DNA of 64,000 nt, from the NCBI GenBank assembly GCA_032622095.1, contig CP136068.1:5989314-6053313 (forward strand). Direction: 5' to 3'. The position numbers were made by a program, and so were the translations under genes. The notes under the pieces are model-generated. The model was not told the origin of the DNA, made no database searches, and saw only the letters and a list, made by a program, of their open reading frames with translations. This DNA comes from Siphonodentalium dalli (taxonomy: Eukaryota; Mollusca; Scaphopoda; Gadilida; Siphonodentaliidae). Shown piece after piece: positions 22,997 through 35,881 of the stretch (within the stretch, counting starts at the first letter, position 1; each line of letters opens with the position of its first letter).

Positions 22997-23130
22997 GTGT
23001 TAATTTCGGCGTTTTTGCGTACATTTATAGCGAATTCGGCAGCAGCGCATGGGTTAATGTATACACTTCCGCTGCATCTAGCGAATTGTCCGATCGCCCA
23101 TGGATGCATATGGGTATTCATTTCATGATA

Positions 23131-23345
23131 TAATGTCCATTTCCGTGGTCAGGCAGTCAGGGGAGGTGCGGTCGGCGCCTTTTTTGGATTTCCCGTACCT
23201 GGCGAAAACTGCCGCCAGACAGGGGTTAACAGTGCGTGTCCGCTTGAGCTATCGACTTGGGGATTGGAACTTTGGTACATTCGGGTCCATTCTACACGAT
23301 AGTGCAGACCCCATCTCGCTCGGACCCCTGGGGTGGTCCGGTCGG
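23131..23345. repeat. GC-rich direct repeat, copy 2
   Basis: It repeats 22779-22996 with scattered substitutions and runs into a 10-bp minisatellite. The overlapping open frames on both strands reflect its high GC content. Confidence 0.9.
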
Positions 23346-23398
23346 GTGCGGTCGGGTCCGGTCGGGTCCGGTCAGGTGCGGTCGGGTGCGGTCGGGTT
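23331..23398. repeat. 10-bp minisatellite GGTSCGGTCG
   Basis: About six consecutive units alternate between GGTGCGGTCG and GGTCCGGTCG with an exact 10-base period. It grows out of the GGGTGGTCCGGTCGG end of the preceding direct repeat; copy 1 ends at the same point without expansion. Confidence 0.9.
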
Positions 23399-23399
23399 T

Positions 23400-24489
23400 T
23401 AGTAGGACCCACTGGATTAACATTTATCCATGTCAGGAATCGGAATGCTGAAAATGTGTGTGTCGTGAATCGGAACACTCCGAAAACAGAATCGCGTATT
23501 TTGATCAAAAGTAACAATGGGTGTTTGCGGATACATATAAGCAATTTGTTCTACAAAACTTTATCTCTTTCGCTTCGAAATTCACATTTGTACACAATAC
23601 TTTTCTTCTGTGTGTGTGGATTTGAGTGAGTATATATAATTTGGTTCAGCGTGCTATATACGGGACTAAAGAATAAGTACAATGTACATGTAAGTGAAGA
23701 TTAAAATGCCCTAGAAACAAGTCCTATCATTTGAATGTGTCATCTCATGAGTTGCTCCCTCGACATACATCAATTAGTAAACATTGTCGTGGAAAATTGA
23801 GCAAAACATTTGTGGAATCGGATATTCTACCACTCTGAATGGGAATTTTGCTCGGGCGGAATGAGATTTCGAGGAGCATATCCTCCATATATAGTGCCAC
23901 GTGGACTAACTATACCCACAGAAACGAATTTACCACTTAACGCGTTATTTCGGAATCCCCTATATCGATTTATTCCCGGCCTACTGTAGCAAATTCTCAA
24001 TCATTCATATACACATGTATTTGAATGCCACCCATGCCACATTCAAATCACCATTATTTATTACCTCCAAAAAGACAACACAGTTCGTAATTTAGAACGC
24101 TCTTTATTGTCTACGGCTTTTGGGAGACGGAAGCATGGTCGCTCGTTATATTTAAATGTCAAAATACTGCATACAAAATCGCCCATTACACCTCGAAATA
24201 GATCACGTTCATAAATGAGAACGCTCTTCATTGTCAGCCACGACGAAAGCATGGACGCTCTTTATTAGACACAATCATTGGAATTTTTCTAGGCTAACAA
24301 TTAAAAACTTTCTGTCTTGAAAGTCAATATCTGCCACCAAAACAAACAAAAAACAATGCCCGGCTAGCCATCAATTACAAAAAATGCCATTTAAATATGC
24401 CAAAGTGCCTAATTAATAATTATTGTGGTTTCGACAGTCTGATGTGTAATCGAGTTAATTCTTTTGTTTGCAATATCTGATTGTATCTT
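23400..24489. other. Gene-free stretch
   Basis: No supported gene. About 24095-24265 holds two diverged copies of an AACGCTCTT-ATTGTC ... GAAGCATGG-CGCTC block. The rest is AT-rich. Confidence 0.35.
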
Positions 24490-24675
24490 GACTAGGAGGA
24501 TTTTAACAATTTCATGAAGGTCCGACCAAAGCTACGACCTGTAGCCCGCGCCAAAGGATTTATTCATGCAAAGAATAAAATCCAAGATGGCAGCTGGCGG
24601 CCATGTTTTTTGGCCGAACGACCCCAAAATGACTCGTTCCCATCTACATGTCAATATTAACATCCATGACCCGCA
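24490..24675. repeat. Single copy of the 155-bp monomer family
   Basis: GGTCCGACCAAAGCTACGAC, the GACCTGTAGCCCGCGCCAAA block, ATCCAAGATGGCAGC, GGCCGAACGACCCCAAAATG and CATCTACATGTCAATATTAA match the array at 11-12.5 kb. Confidence 0.8.
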
Positions 24676-25918
24676 TGGATTATCTCATTATTGGGGGGAC
24701 ACACTACCTGTAATGTCCTGCATGCTTGAGCGGGGCTCCACTAAGGCTCCATATATTTCAGTTTTTATAATCCCAACTAACGACACAATGTTGCTGAAAT
24801 GTATGAGGTTAATAACAGTTTTTTGATTCAGAACATTTCCTTTCCCAAGAAGACCAATTAAAACAATTTGTCTCAAACCCAACTTACCTCCCGTATTCCA
24901 TATCTAAACTGAAAGTGAAAATAGAATTTCCCAGAAAAGTCTATCGGTATGCCTGTACGTAGAATTCTGACCGATGACACGTACGTGGTAACTGGTTGAT
25001 GTCCACACTTCAAAGGTGCAATGGCGCCAGATGCAGCGCTCACAACACCCCCCCCCAACCCCTGATGAAACAAGACAGTCAATGACTGTGGGTCGCCCAC
25101 CAGACTGTAAAGACTGAAACTCTGAAGACTACAAGAGTCAGAATGTGACTATCACTTAAGACAAGTAGTTCTAAACATGGACATAGCTGGAGGTTCTCCG
25201 TTGAGCAGGGTTCTTCAACTTGAAATTTCTAATTGCACACCACTGACAAATCTCCAACCTCTTACCGTTTAAAGAAGACAACCATACCACAGTACTAAGT
25301 TCAACAAAAATCATTTTGCATCCCTCTTAGGTTGAATTTTACAACTGGTACCAGTACTTCAAGCTCTCTCTCTCTCTCAAACGTTTGAAAATTACTAACC
25401 CCATAATGTTAAAATTTGTGGCCAATTTGGTCCAACAGTTTAACCTGAAGTACCGGTAGGAACATATGGACTGTTGGTATAAAAAGATACATGTTGAAAA
25501 TAAAACCAAACTATGAGAACAATTCTAACCTATTTTTTATGTGAACATCTAATCTACAACAAATGTTATACCAGGCATGAAATTTTCAACTGTTTAAATT
25601 TTGATCAAAGTAGGGGTTAAAAAAACCCCCACCCCTCTACATTTCTTCCCCATTGCCTCAAACACTGCCCCCACCCAGGCTGCCTAGAAATCAATATTAT
25701 TATACCAGTACCAAACAGGATAGAGGAGAGTTAATTCTCTTAGCTCTGCCCCTTAGAACAAATGTGAATCTCCATCTACTAGTATGAGATTGATTCATCT
25801 AGTATTATCAATATACCCCCCCATATTCAATAGGATATGATTTCACCTGGATAAGTGGTGGTTAAGAAAATAATATTGGAACAGCCAAGTCTGTATTTGG
25901 TATGTTTGATCTTTGCAG
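24676..25918. other. Gene-free stretch
   Basis: No supported gene. It contains a C-run (25050) and a short CTCTCTCTC microsatellite (about 25363), and is otherwise unremarkable. Confidence 0.35.
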
Positions 25919-26008
25919 AATGAGGTCCCCAAAAGGTGAATTTAATGACACTAAATGACACGCCAAGGTGGAATATCATCAACGAATTCACCCTCTGTGG
26001 ACCTCATT
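25919..26008. repeat. Imperfect palindrome, family copy 2
   Basis: AATGAGGTCCCCAAAAGGTGAATT pairs, with mismatches, with AATTCACCCTCTGTGGACCTCATT at the other end. The arms match those of the 5.5-kb and 26.8-kb copies. Confidence 0.75.
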
Positions 26009-26763
26009 TCCTAAAAATGACCTTATTTGAACAAAGCTGAACCCGGTCACCCAAGGCCTATCCATACCAAATATAAGCTAATATAGGCGTAATGGTTCTT
26101 GAAAAGAAATTATATTAAGATTTATAATGGAGGGAAAGAGTTATGGCCCTAGCTTTGCACCTATTTGATCTGATGAACTTATTTGAACAAACCTGAATGA
26201 GTCACTTAGGGAACATGCACACTGAGATATATAAACATATTTGGTCGTTAATATGGAGAAGAAAAACAAATGTTGATAGATGCATGGATAGACATCCCAA
26301 CAGACTGATGGATGGAAGGACCGCCTGACAGACAGAAGACAAATTCAAGCCAATATACACCCCCCAATGTTTCTTTGAAAAATCAGGGTATGATTTCATC
26401 CGTATGAGTGACCCTGGTTAAGAAAATAATATGCCAGCCAAGTCTGAATATAGTGTGTCTGACATTTGCAGAATGAGGTCCCCAAAAGGTGAATTTAATG
26501 ACAATATTCTGCAAGGCGGGCTAGCGTCACCAGATTCATCCTCAGTCTGATTAGGCCTCACCAGCCATGGGTAACCTAGGAACAATTGAAGTTCTACAGT
26601 TGAAGTTGGTAATGCACACCCATTGAGCACCTCAATTATGCATTTAATCTTCTGCAAATTAGGGGGACATAGAACCTGAACAGAAGGGAACAAGTCAAAA
26701 ATTATAAATTTCAATTTGATACTTAAGATTACTTCAAAGAAGATGATGCCTAAGCAGAATTAA

Positions 26764-26825
26764 GTCCATGGAGGGTGTATTTGGTGATGCTAGCATGCTG
26801 TACACTAAATTCACCCTCTGTGGAC
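26764..26825. repeat. Imperfect palindrome, family copy 3
   Basis: GTCCATGGAGGGTGTATTTGGTG pairs with CACTAAATTCACCCTCTGTGGAC. The downstream GCAAATGTCAGACACACTAAATTCA also follows the copy at 5.5 kb, so the family unit extends beyond the hairpin. Confidence 0.75.
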
Positions 26826-28863
26826 CTCATTCTGCAAATGTCAGACACACTAAATTCATAGAGTGTGTTTAAAATTGCTAGCAGTTACAATGTTTACACA
26901 AGCTGCTAGATGACATACATGTACATGTATTCCAGTCTTGATTAATGACCTGTTTCTCTCTCCATCTATTCACACCGATATATCTGCAACTTTAATATAA
27001 CAGGTATTAAGTGGAAGCTGGAGATTTGGAAGGAATGTTGGTTGGGTGCAGTCCACTACAGGGTGGGGTGGGTGGGGTGGGGTGGGTGGTGAATGGGATG
27101 GGTGGATCTGGGCTACATGTACCGGTATGTGGGAGGGAGATGGGTAAAGGAATATTTCTGTAATTTCAGAATATTAAAATTTCATAACTCTGCAGCTGTT
27201 ATACTCGTGTTACTTTTAAAAAAAAATTATGAAATGATTAAAAACAAATTCTCTTAGTTAAATTGAGTAAGGTGAACATTCCAAAAATCCAAATTTAACA
27301 AAACAAAAGTTTTTTTGAGTTAATGTCACTGGCTCCGCCCACATTCGACCCAGTCACCTCATTTGAACAAATCTCAATAACAGTCCCCCAAGGACACTTT
27401 GTACCAAATATGAACCCATTCGGCCCAATAAAATTTGAGAAGAAGTCGTTGTAAGAATTACAGAGTTATGTCCCTGGCTTCGCAACTATTTGACCCAGTG
27501 TCCTCATTTGAACAAATCTGAATAAGATTCACATGGGGAACATCCAGACCAAGTATGAACCCATTCCGTCCAATGGAAACAGAGAAGATGTTCAAAGAAT
27601 TGTTGATGGATGGACGGACGGACGGGCGACGGACGACGAGTGATGACTATAGCTCCACTGGAGACTTCGTCTCAGGTGAGCTAAAAAGGTCCCGAAACGG
27701 TGGTAACTCCAAGATGGCTAACTCCAACGTGGCTATTAAATGTTAAATATCCAGACTCCGTCTCATTACTTTCAGTAAGTTGATTGAAATGAAACACGGT
27801 CTGAGTTTTGTTAGACTGTTAAATGCCCCGTTGTCAAGTGGTAAGTGTGTGAATATGGCCGTGTGCGAGAATAATGAAGAGTACAGATGTTTTATACTTG
27901 TATGTTTCAATAACGTGAATACTGCCGCTAATCAAAAAGGTAGATGAACAGATGTATTGGTGGTTCAATGGTTTAAGCAGGAGTGAATCTCTTTCTCCTA
28001 GACATGAGTAGTTATTCCAAGGTACATGTATCATGTGACCAAATAAGGTATGATATATCATTATTATCATGATACCATTGTCTATGACCTATATCATAGT
28101 GTCATGCTATTTTTTAGGCCTACTATGAGATACTGATTTGACCATCCATCGACTATACAGTGGTTAGTAAACTTAGTACCAATCAGAACCGATTAAGAAT
28201 ATGATATTGTTAAAGGTACTGAATCCGATTCGATGGTCCCCATATAAAATCAGATTCCAACAACAACAGTTTTTTTTTTAAATTCCGCTTCAGTTATCAG
28301 AATCGATAAATTGACCAAAACTATTAAATACACACCCCTGTCAAGTATGAATTTGTCCAAAACATGTTATTTATATCAAAATGTTGTTTGACGTATTTGG
28401 CCTTATATTATCAACACAAACTTGACTTTAGACTTACTAGTACCCATCTTCATCCGCAATTTGATCCGAGACTTCCGGCTAGTCAAATTTGTACTCGATA
28501 GTGAAAAATAATAAGTTTTAAAAATCCATACATAATAACTCTGAGGTTCCTAGATTCGAATAAAACATTTTTTATCCCCAAATCCAAATAAATAATTGAG
28601 GGCGTTTTATCGGATTATAAAATGCATTTTTAATTATTCATGTACCGGTATATTCTTATACTAAATCATTTATATCTCCCACGTATTGTGCTTATTTATA
28701 TACATCTAACCCTGTCAGTTACTATCACTGGAGAAAGGAAGTTTATCATATAGATCCGGGAATACATCAAACTATATCTACTATCTTATGTATTATTGGA
28801 CAGCTATAACTCCGAGATTTACAGTGTGAGAATCCACATAACAAATTTGAGTATGATTAAAGA
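26826..28863. other. Gene-free stretch with 'gagctaa'-tailed dispersed repeat
   Basis: 27060-27100 is a GGGTGGGGTG simple repeat. 27330-27690 is a dispersed repeat with a GGACGGACGGACGGGCGACG tail ending GGTGAGCTAAAA. The rest is AT-rich with no supported gene. Confidence 0.45.
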
Positions 28864-29009
28864 CCAACTAGAGGTGTGACTGTCCCAATGGGACTAAGGA
28901 TACCCCCCTGTTTTTAAAATACTATTAAAGATGTTTCACATGTCAATAAACATTTAGTTAAAATAATAAAATAACAGTTCCATTACAGGTGCACAACCCT
29001 AACCCTAAT
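28864..29009. repeat. Dispersed repeat interrupted by a MITE-like insert
   Basis: It matches 9525-9672 up to ACCCTAAT. Its continuation ATTAAACCTATTGA is found only after 29383, on the far side of the insert. Confidence 0.75.
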
Positions 29010-29379
29010 GAGGCCCCACCCCCTTTTCGTACGACATATTCCATGCCCTGTTATGAGGTACGCCCTATTCCGACCCCTCTGTTAGGAGGTATTCGGTATT
29101 CCAAAAATACCGGTATTCGTACGCCGACCTTCGACACCTTCCAAAAAATTATAATAATAATAAAATGCGATTTTTGTCACAATAAATTCACGGTTTGACA
29201 TACAGATCGTCGATCATCTTCATTTTAGACGTGGACACTGCGGGATAACCGGCGTACGTACGGCAATAGAAAATTTATCCGGAAAATTCCATATAGCTGT
29301 TAACTGGTATTCCGTATTCCACCCTCTGTGTTAAGTGGTATTCCGTATTCCAGGGGGGGGGGGGGGGGTGGGGCCTCCT
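29010..29379. mobile_element. MITE-like insert with G/C-tract inverted ends and TAAT flanks
   Basis: The left end GAGGCCCCACCCCC is inverted at the right end as GGGGTGGGGCCTC. It lies between TAAT (29006-29009) and TAAT (29380-29383), and the 9.5-kb repeat copy serves as the empty site. The interior is rich in TATTCC/GGTATTC and TACGCC. A related left part occurs at about 30769-30890. It has no ORF, so it is non-autonomous. Confidence 0.65.
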
Positions 29380-29399
29380 TAATATTAAACCTATTGACC

Positions 29400-29870
29400 G
29401 AAAAATGTAGGAATAAAAGCTTTGACAGAATTATACATGTTGCGAAATTGTTGTAAGTTGAAAAAGGGGAATAACTCCACACAAAAAAGTCGGACAGACA
29501 TCATAATCGCAGGTGCACATTGTACAAGATCCCATGGTACTAAATATCAGTGCCAAGATTAAAAAACATTGACCGAAAAATGTAGGAATAAAAGCTCGGA
29601 CAAAAGTATACATATACATGTTGCGAAAAATTTTAAGTTGAAAAAGGGGGGATAAGACCAGATAACTCCAACAAAAAAAGTCTGACAGACGTCATAATCT
29701 CAGGTGCACAGGTTCCCATAGTGGTTGATGTTTGTGCCAAGTTTCACGGAAATTGTTTAAAAAACGACAAGAGAAAAAACTCCAGACAAATTTGTGTCCA
29801 CGGACGGACGGACAAGCTGACTCCAGTATACGCCCCCCCCCAACTTCGTTGTGGGGTATAAAAATGGCTA
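29400..29870. repeat. Tandem pair of the dispersed repeat seen at 12.6 kb
   Basis: AAAAATGTAGGAATAAAAGC recurs at about 29401 and 29576, with AAGTTGAAAAAGGGG and CATAATC-CAGGTGCAC in each unit. The second unit is complete and ends CAACTTCGTTGTGGGGTATA, as does the 12.6-kb copy in diverged form. Confidence 0.75.
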
Positions 29871-31395
29871 GAAATCGTCAATCTAAGGGGCATAACTCAG
29901 GTAAGAAAAATCAGACGATACTCGTCTTCAAACTCATCTGAGATATTTTGGCAACCAACTCATAAACAGAAAACAATTGAAATCGGTTAATATTTGTTTG
30001 TGTTAACATATTTTGCACTTGCGACCAGACGTACGGTCGGTGCCGATTTCTGTATATAGTTCCCAAAATTAATTTTCGGGGGACAACGAATATTCCATCG
30101 AGCATTCACATGTCCAATACATGATACATGGAATTATGAAGCGATGCATTAACAGGATTTGTTTTAGGCGCACAGAAAAATGCGTACACTAAAACTATAA
30201 TATACACGGACTACCTCACACATTTTTCATTTCCATAATTTATTTATTTTGGCGGCCATTTCCAGAACTACTAGTATTTGTTTTAAGAAAAAAATCACAC
30301 AAAACTACATATTAACGTCTAATAAGATGAATCAATATTGAGTAGTTATCTCTGCCAGATTATTGAAAACGTGATCGAATGTTATTTATGTTATTTGGTC
30401 CGTACGTGATAAAAAAAATAGTCAATTAGTTATGCAAAGGCTGCCAAAATAAAATAAAATATGCAATGAAGAATCTTCTATTTATTTACTCGCTGACAGT
30501 CTTGCAGATTTCAGATGGTATAGACTGAGCGCATACCATATTTGAGTTCATAGTCTAGATAATGCAAACTCGATCTATCGACCTACCCGGTACATGAAAA
30601 CATTGTTGTTCTTATTTATTATCTACATGTACATGCATGGCGTGAATGACACAGTTTGGGCAATCGGAGTAACCCGGTGACAATTCAATCGAATTCAGTA
30701 CATCGAAAAACACCTCACTAGTTACCAAATGTCCGTTCGCTATCTTGAAACATGTAAGAGCAATATATGAGGGGGGCCACCCCCTTTTCGTACGCCGGAT
30801 TCCGGGTTCAATATAGAGTATTCCGGATGCCGAGTGTCAGTACGCCCGATGCCGAAACCTGTATATTTCGTATTCCGGATGCCGAAATTACAATGGTAGA
30901 TATTATTTAGTACTGTTTTTTTTATTGCATTCAACCTGTCAACTATGGTTGTCACATATTGGTTGTCACGGCATTTCACAATAGTCCCGCGTCAATATAA
31001 ACAATGACAACAATAGTGTAGATGGTGAACGCAAAATGTATAGTATGAGAGATAACTCGATCGCTTTTGAGACTTCGACTTGTGACCTTGGAAATCTAAC
31101 TTAGTAAACATGGCGCTCAAATTTGAGGCATCTAGTCCAGGAGATATTGGCCTACCTCTGCTCCACCAGGACTCAACTTCATCCCACTAATTTTCTTTCT
31201 TAATAATTTTTTTCGGTTAACCAGAAACAAAGTGGCAGCAGAGACTTCAGACAAGATGGCGTCCATCATGACCTCCATTTTTTTTATATGCACCAGGTCT
31301 CTTCGATCGCCGTTATAGTGAAAATGATATCACATGCGGTCTTGTTTTCCGCTCGATTCGTTATGCTAATATACAACCCTTGCCAAAAATCCGAT
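29871..31395. other. Gene-free stretch
   Basis: No supported gene. 30769-30890 (GGGGGGCCACCCCCTTTTCG, then TATTCCGGATGCCG units) is related to the MITE-like insert at 29.0 kb. No right end is recognisable. Confidence 0.4.
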
Positions 31396-32452
31396 ACCAG
31401 AATCCAATATGGCGGCAAAGATGGCCAAAGATGGCGTCCGAAATTTGAAAACAAGCTCACATTCCTTTACTTTCTTACGATGGGCCTTATTGTTACGCGA
31501 TTTGTGCCCACAATTACATGTTCATATGGAAAATGTATATGAAGTACTCAAATGAGTTTGGCAAATTCTCACAGTCAAGATGGCGACCAAACTGGTGGCC
31601 AGAAATGGAAAAGAAGTCGATATTATCACATACTAATTTCAACTTTTTGTCATTATTTCGATGGACAAAACGGTACATAATATAAGCCATCTCATAAGTC
31701 GTAGCCTTCTGGTAGAATGGAAACCCACAATTAATCATCGTGATGTGGCATTTCAAAATACATCATCCACTAAGCACTTATAATGGCAGTAACCGTATAT
31801 ACACGTAGGTGCGCCGAATAGTCATAGTTTGACTTCCAAGAATCAAAACAACAGTACCCGAGTTCATTCTGATTTGCCACATTCATCATTATCTGGACCA
31901 GTTTCCGTCTCTTCGTCAGATTAATCTATCTCTCTCACACCAACACAGTTTTCTAAACTTCTTTGCAAAAAAGGTCCCACTAATCCGGTTGTTCAAACAA
32001 TGTATATGCCGGTGGTGGCCTCTATCTGCGTAGATTCAGCTTTGGTGACCTAATGGGGATAACAACATGTACACCTGGTGATCTTCCCAAACATCCACTT
32101 CTCAATATATGGTTCATCAATTCACATACTCATCTTATCACTGACGTACCCGGAAGACTTCTGTATATGGCTTCGAATGTTGAAAGCCTGACATTTGATG
32201 GATGCCTTTCTGCTAAGGCGTAGAAGACCATAATGCATAATATACCCACATTTATTGACCGCCTACATGTACTTGACTGTGAGTATCAATTGCCAACCTC
32301 AAATGAATACATACGTCATATCAATATTCCATATCAACATGTAATGGTGGGTAGAAATCGCGAAACAATAACGCCCATCGTAAGAAAGTAAATGAATGTA
32401 GGCATGTTTTCAAATTTTGGTCGCCATTTTTGCCGCCATCTTCTATTTGGAA
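31396..32452. mobile_element. Foldback with 'atggcggcaaagatgg' arms
   Basis: The left arm, about 31408-31485 (ATGGCGGCAAAGATGG ... TTTCTTACGATGGGCC), is inverted at about 32371-32448 (CGCCCATCGTAAGAAAGTAA ... TTTTTGCCGCCATCTT). The interior of about 0.9 kb includes a short unexplained open stretch at 32088-32225. No terminal duplication is visible. Confidence 0.6.
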
Positions 32453-32501
32453 AACAATTTCTTGTATGAGATGTAAGGTAATTACTTCACCTCAGTATTT
32501 C

Positions 32502-32820
32502 CAACTCAACTGTAAGAATCGGTGTAATTGTCTCGACAATAATGCTCAACGATGTGAATATGAGGGAATTTCGGTAATTCTTCAAAATCTGTCCGCCATT
32601 GTGGGCGACATTTTGGATTTGGGAGACCTTTATTTCGATATGGCACAAGGACAGTTCTTCGCCTAAGTGTTCCCAACTCACAATAGTAAGCAGATATGGA
32701 GTTGTCGTGACAATAACGCTCACTGATGTTAACATCAGAGATTTTCGGCGATTTTTCTATTTCGGTGGCTATTTTGGCCGCCATCTTGGATTTGGGCGAA
32801 TATTCCTCAACTCAGATAAT
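32502..32820. repeat. Two-copy tandem repeat of about 170 bp
   Basis: Unit 1 (32502-32635) and unit 2 (32672-32805) share TTCC(C)AACTCA, GACAATAA-GCTCA, TTTCGG, and CATTTTGGATTTGGG or its variant CATCTTGGATTTGGG. No gene. Confidence 0.65.
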
Positions 32821-32879
32821 CGCCCTTTACTTAATCAAAATCGGTCTCCAATTAACAGGTCTGGACGCTGAATACATTG

Positions 32880-35800
32880 ACCTCTCAGAGAGTTTGAACT
32901 CTGCAAGACTTTAGTCACGCCCACAAAACACACAATTTTTCACCACCTATATCCAAGCGGCTCTATCTCCCGAATGCCTCAACTGACGGAGCTGCCCGAT
33001 ACGTCGTTTGAACGGAGATATCCTCAGCTACACCATGGTTTACAAGTTGGATCTGCACATGCGCGTATAAACACATCACCCACTGCATTGCCACACTCAA
33101 CCCCCCCCCCCTATGAAAATTCTGCGAAGATGTAACTTTTAATCCGCAGTGTTTTAAACATGTACACCAAATGGTTGGTGCTTTTCGGGCGATGTATATA
33201 TACGCCGCCGGCACTGAATGAGTTAAAATTCTCTGTTGCAGCGACCAAGAACTTTTGCAAATCATATCTGTTTCACAAATTTATGCACGCCGTGTATGTA
33301 TAAAACAGTTTGCTTTAATAACCATATCAATATGCCCTAACCAATAACCATGGATTAAAGGCACGTGAGGCCTTAGTTGTCGAAAATATTCATATTTGTT
33401 CCAATCACTGTAAACAGAAAAACATTAAAACGCATACAGTTTCGTTCATATATACCATGACCCTCGCATAAACAGCATGTTATCATAAAGATTTACTATA
33501 TTTTACCTAAGCAACAGCCTGATTGTGTTACAGAAGACAGCACAATGCTGCTGGCTAATCACACACAAATGGCATACACGCTCTTTATTCGTTCCATATA
33601 AGGAATTCACTCACAAAGAACGCTCTTTATGTTTACCATCATAATATAAACTTAATAGTAACTTTTTATGCTTTTGATTACATAACAATGGTCAAAAATA
33701 TGACAATAACATAAATACTGTTATGCGATATTTTGTATTTGTATACGGACAAAGTCTGTCTACATTTTGTTGTTCTTTCTGTTTGTGGTGGTTTTTGACG
33801 GGTGGAAATATTTTCACAGGATACCCACCGCCAAGGCCAACCGTACCTTTAATATACATGTATGCTACAAAATGCACTACCTGCGTTGACGTCAAAGCAA
33901 ATATACAAACTAAATTATGACGGAGTATATCACACAAAGACTGAATCAATTTACTGTATGATATTCGTGTTTACCAGTGTTCGTTTAGATATCCGGCTGA
34001 GCCGCAAATGACCCGTGGATCCTTAAATTTTAACAACCGCAATTCCAAGTGCTTAAAATAGTCTGATGTAAACACAAAATATGCTCCGATAAATACCTTA
34101 ATTGCGGAGTAAATGGTGTGTGTGCTGTTTAGAACAATATATTTGCACGATGTCTTCTCTATCGATCAGGGTAAGACTCCGTTACGAATTGTTTTAATTT
34201 TACGATATATTTGGGTGTTTATTCCAGGGTGTCAGCGTTGTAAAATTTCTAGGCCACACTCAGTCCGACTCAGAGTGTGGAATCGGGTTTGTTTACACTT
34301 TTCGATGTTTGTTATTTCGCTCTCAAAAACAAATAAGTCGGCCATTCGGCTTGATCCTTGTGTCACGAGCAGATTTTGTGTATAAATCTATTCTCAAAAT
34401 TGTATCTACTATTTTTACTATACCGGTATTCTCTCTATTTCCAAAGCTTTCAATATCCATTCCACTTGATGCAGTAACAAGTCATGACAGGCTATTATTA
34501 TTGCATAATATTTCATGCAATCTTGTTATTAATATAAACTACAACATATCTCTGAAACCCAAAGCTGTCATGACATGAGGCAAATAAATCTCTTTCTAAA
34601 TCTCATTCTCGTGCTGGCCAAGTCATTTAAATCCTAATCTTTATTATTCATATCTTAACAACTGCTTTCTTAATCACCTGTGTATTGTTCTTCTATTGAC
34701 CAGCTGCATAATACTATGGCCCTAACGGCCCATAAGCTACTTCTGTCAATCTCATTTCTTTTGTTAAATATGTTTCCTTTATTTCTTATTACCTTATTAT
34801 GTGTATATAAATCAGAGGAGAACTATTCAAGTCATACTGCTTATTTTGTTATTTCATACGGGATCCGACAATTGTTTATACTATTGACTGTTATTATCAT
34901 ATTAATTCCACTTGATCTACTCTGAGTGAATAATAAATATATGAACATACCGGATTCTAAGTTTTCTACTATGACTGATATACCTGTACCATACGTGAGC
35001 TAATCTTCCCCATCACATAATTCCGGTCTGTTATAGTTGTATATATATGACTATTAAGTATTGTTGACAAGTTTAACACATTTGTTTCGTCCAAGTCAGG
35101 TCAAAGGCATAAAATTTCATCTTTCCAAAATCCAACTACATTATGGCACACCTATTTTGAAGTTAAGAAACTACCGGTAAACGGAAACCAGATCTTTGCT
35201 CGTTAAGGTGTTTTCGTTTAGTTTACTAAACTATGGCCAGTGTGGCTTGCTGTGAACTATGTTGACAATAGAATGTTAAGCCTCAAACAAACCGTACCAG
35301 GCCATCACACTATTTCTAGTAAGTAGGTCACAACTCACTCATAGGATACTCACTCATCATCTCATGTGCCAGTGGACATACCAGCTAAAAGCCATTCACA
35401 ACAGACTGGGCATAATCCATGAACAGGTGACCCATACATGTACACTACTACGGGTATACATGTATAATTTGTATATACCTTTATTTGGACTCTATCAAAC
35501 TTTGAACAAAATTGGGTCCACAAAGCCCTTAATTTGTTAATGTAGTAGCACAGTCCTAGGAATCACTGTCCGTGTAATATTAAATTTGATTAAGGCCAAA
35601 AGGAAGAATACCTGAGTTTAGGGTAACATGAGGGGGAAAAAACAGGGGCGGGCGGGCGGAACTTCATTTTATTTTATTTTTTCATTTTATTTTTCACGGG
35701 AAATAGTATTTAAGTATTCGTGCCTTCTAATCGTCTGCCAGTGTCGCTCGTATACAGCTTGGGCAAGTCATTGTCACACTAATCAATGTCATGGTAGGTT

Positions 35801-35881
35801 TAATCAGTTTAATGGTGTTTCAGAAGTTCAATGACATGTATACAACATGATATTAAATGATATTATATATAGAATAAGTGT
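32880..35881. other. Gene-free stretch
   Basis: No supported gene in 3 kb. The frames at 34113-34578 and 34680-34925 are hydrophobic and AT-driven, with no domain or splice signals I can defend. No arrays or inverted ends were seen. Confidence 0.35.

Noticed and set aside
23100-23629. Several overlapping ORFs on both strands of about 60-130 codons
   Set aside because: GC-rich duplicated repeat and 10-bp minisatellite keep frames open; peptides are repeat translations (VRSGPVGSGQ type).
32088-32225. Leucine-rich-repeat-like open stretch
   Set aside because: Only about 45 codons, stops upstream in the same frame, no recognisable repeat periodicity; kept only as a remark in a finding.
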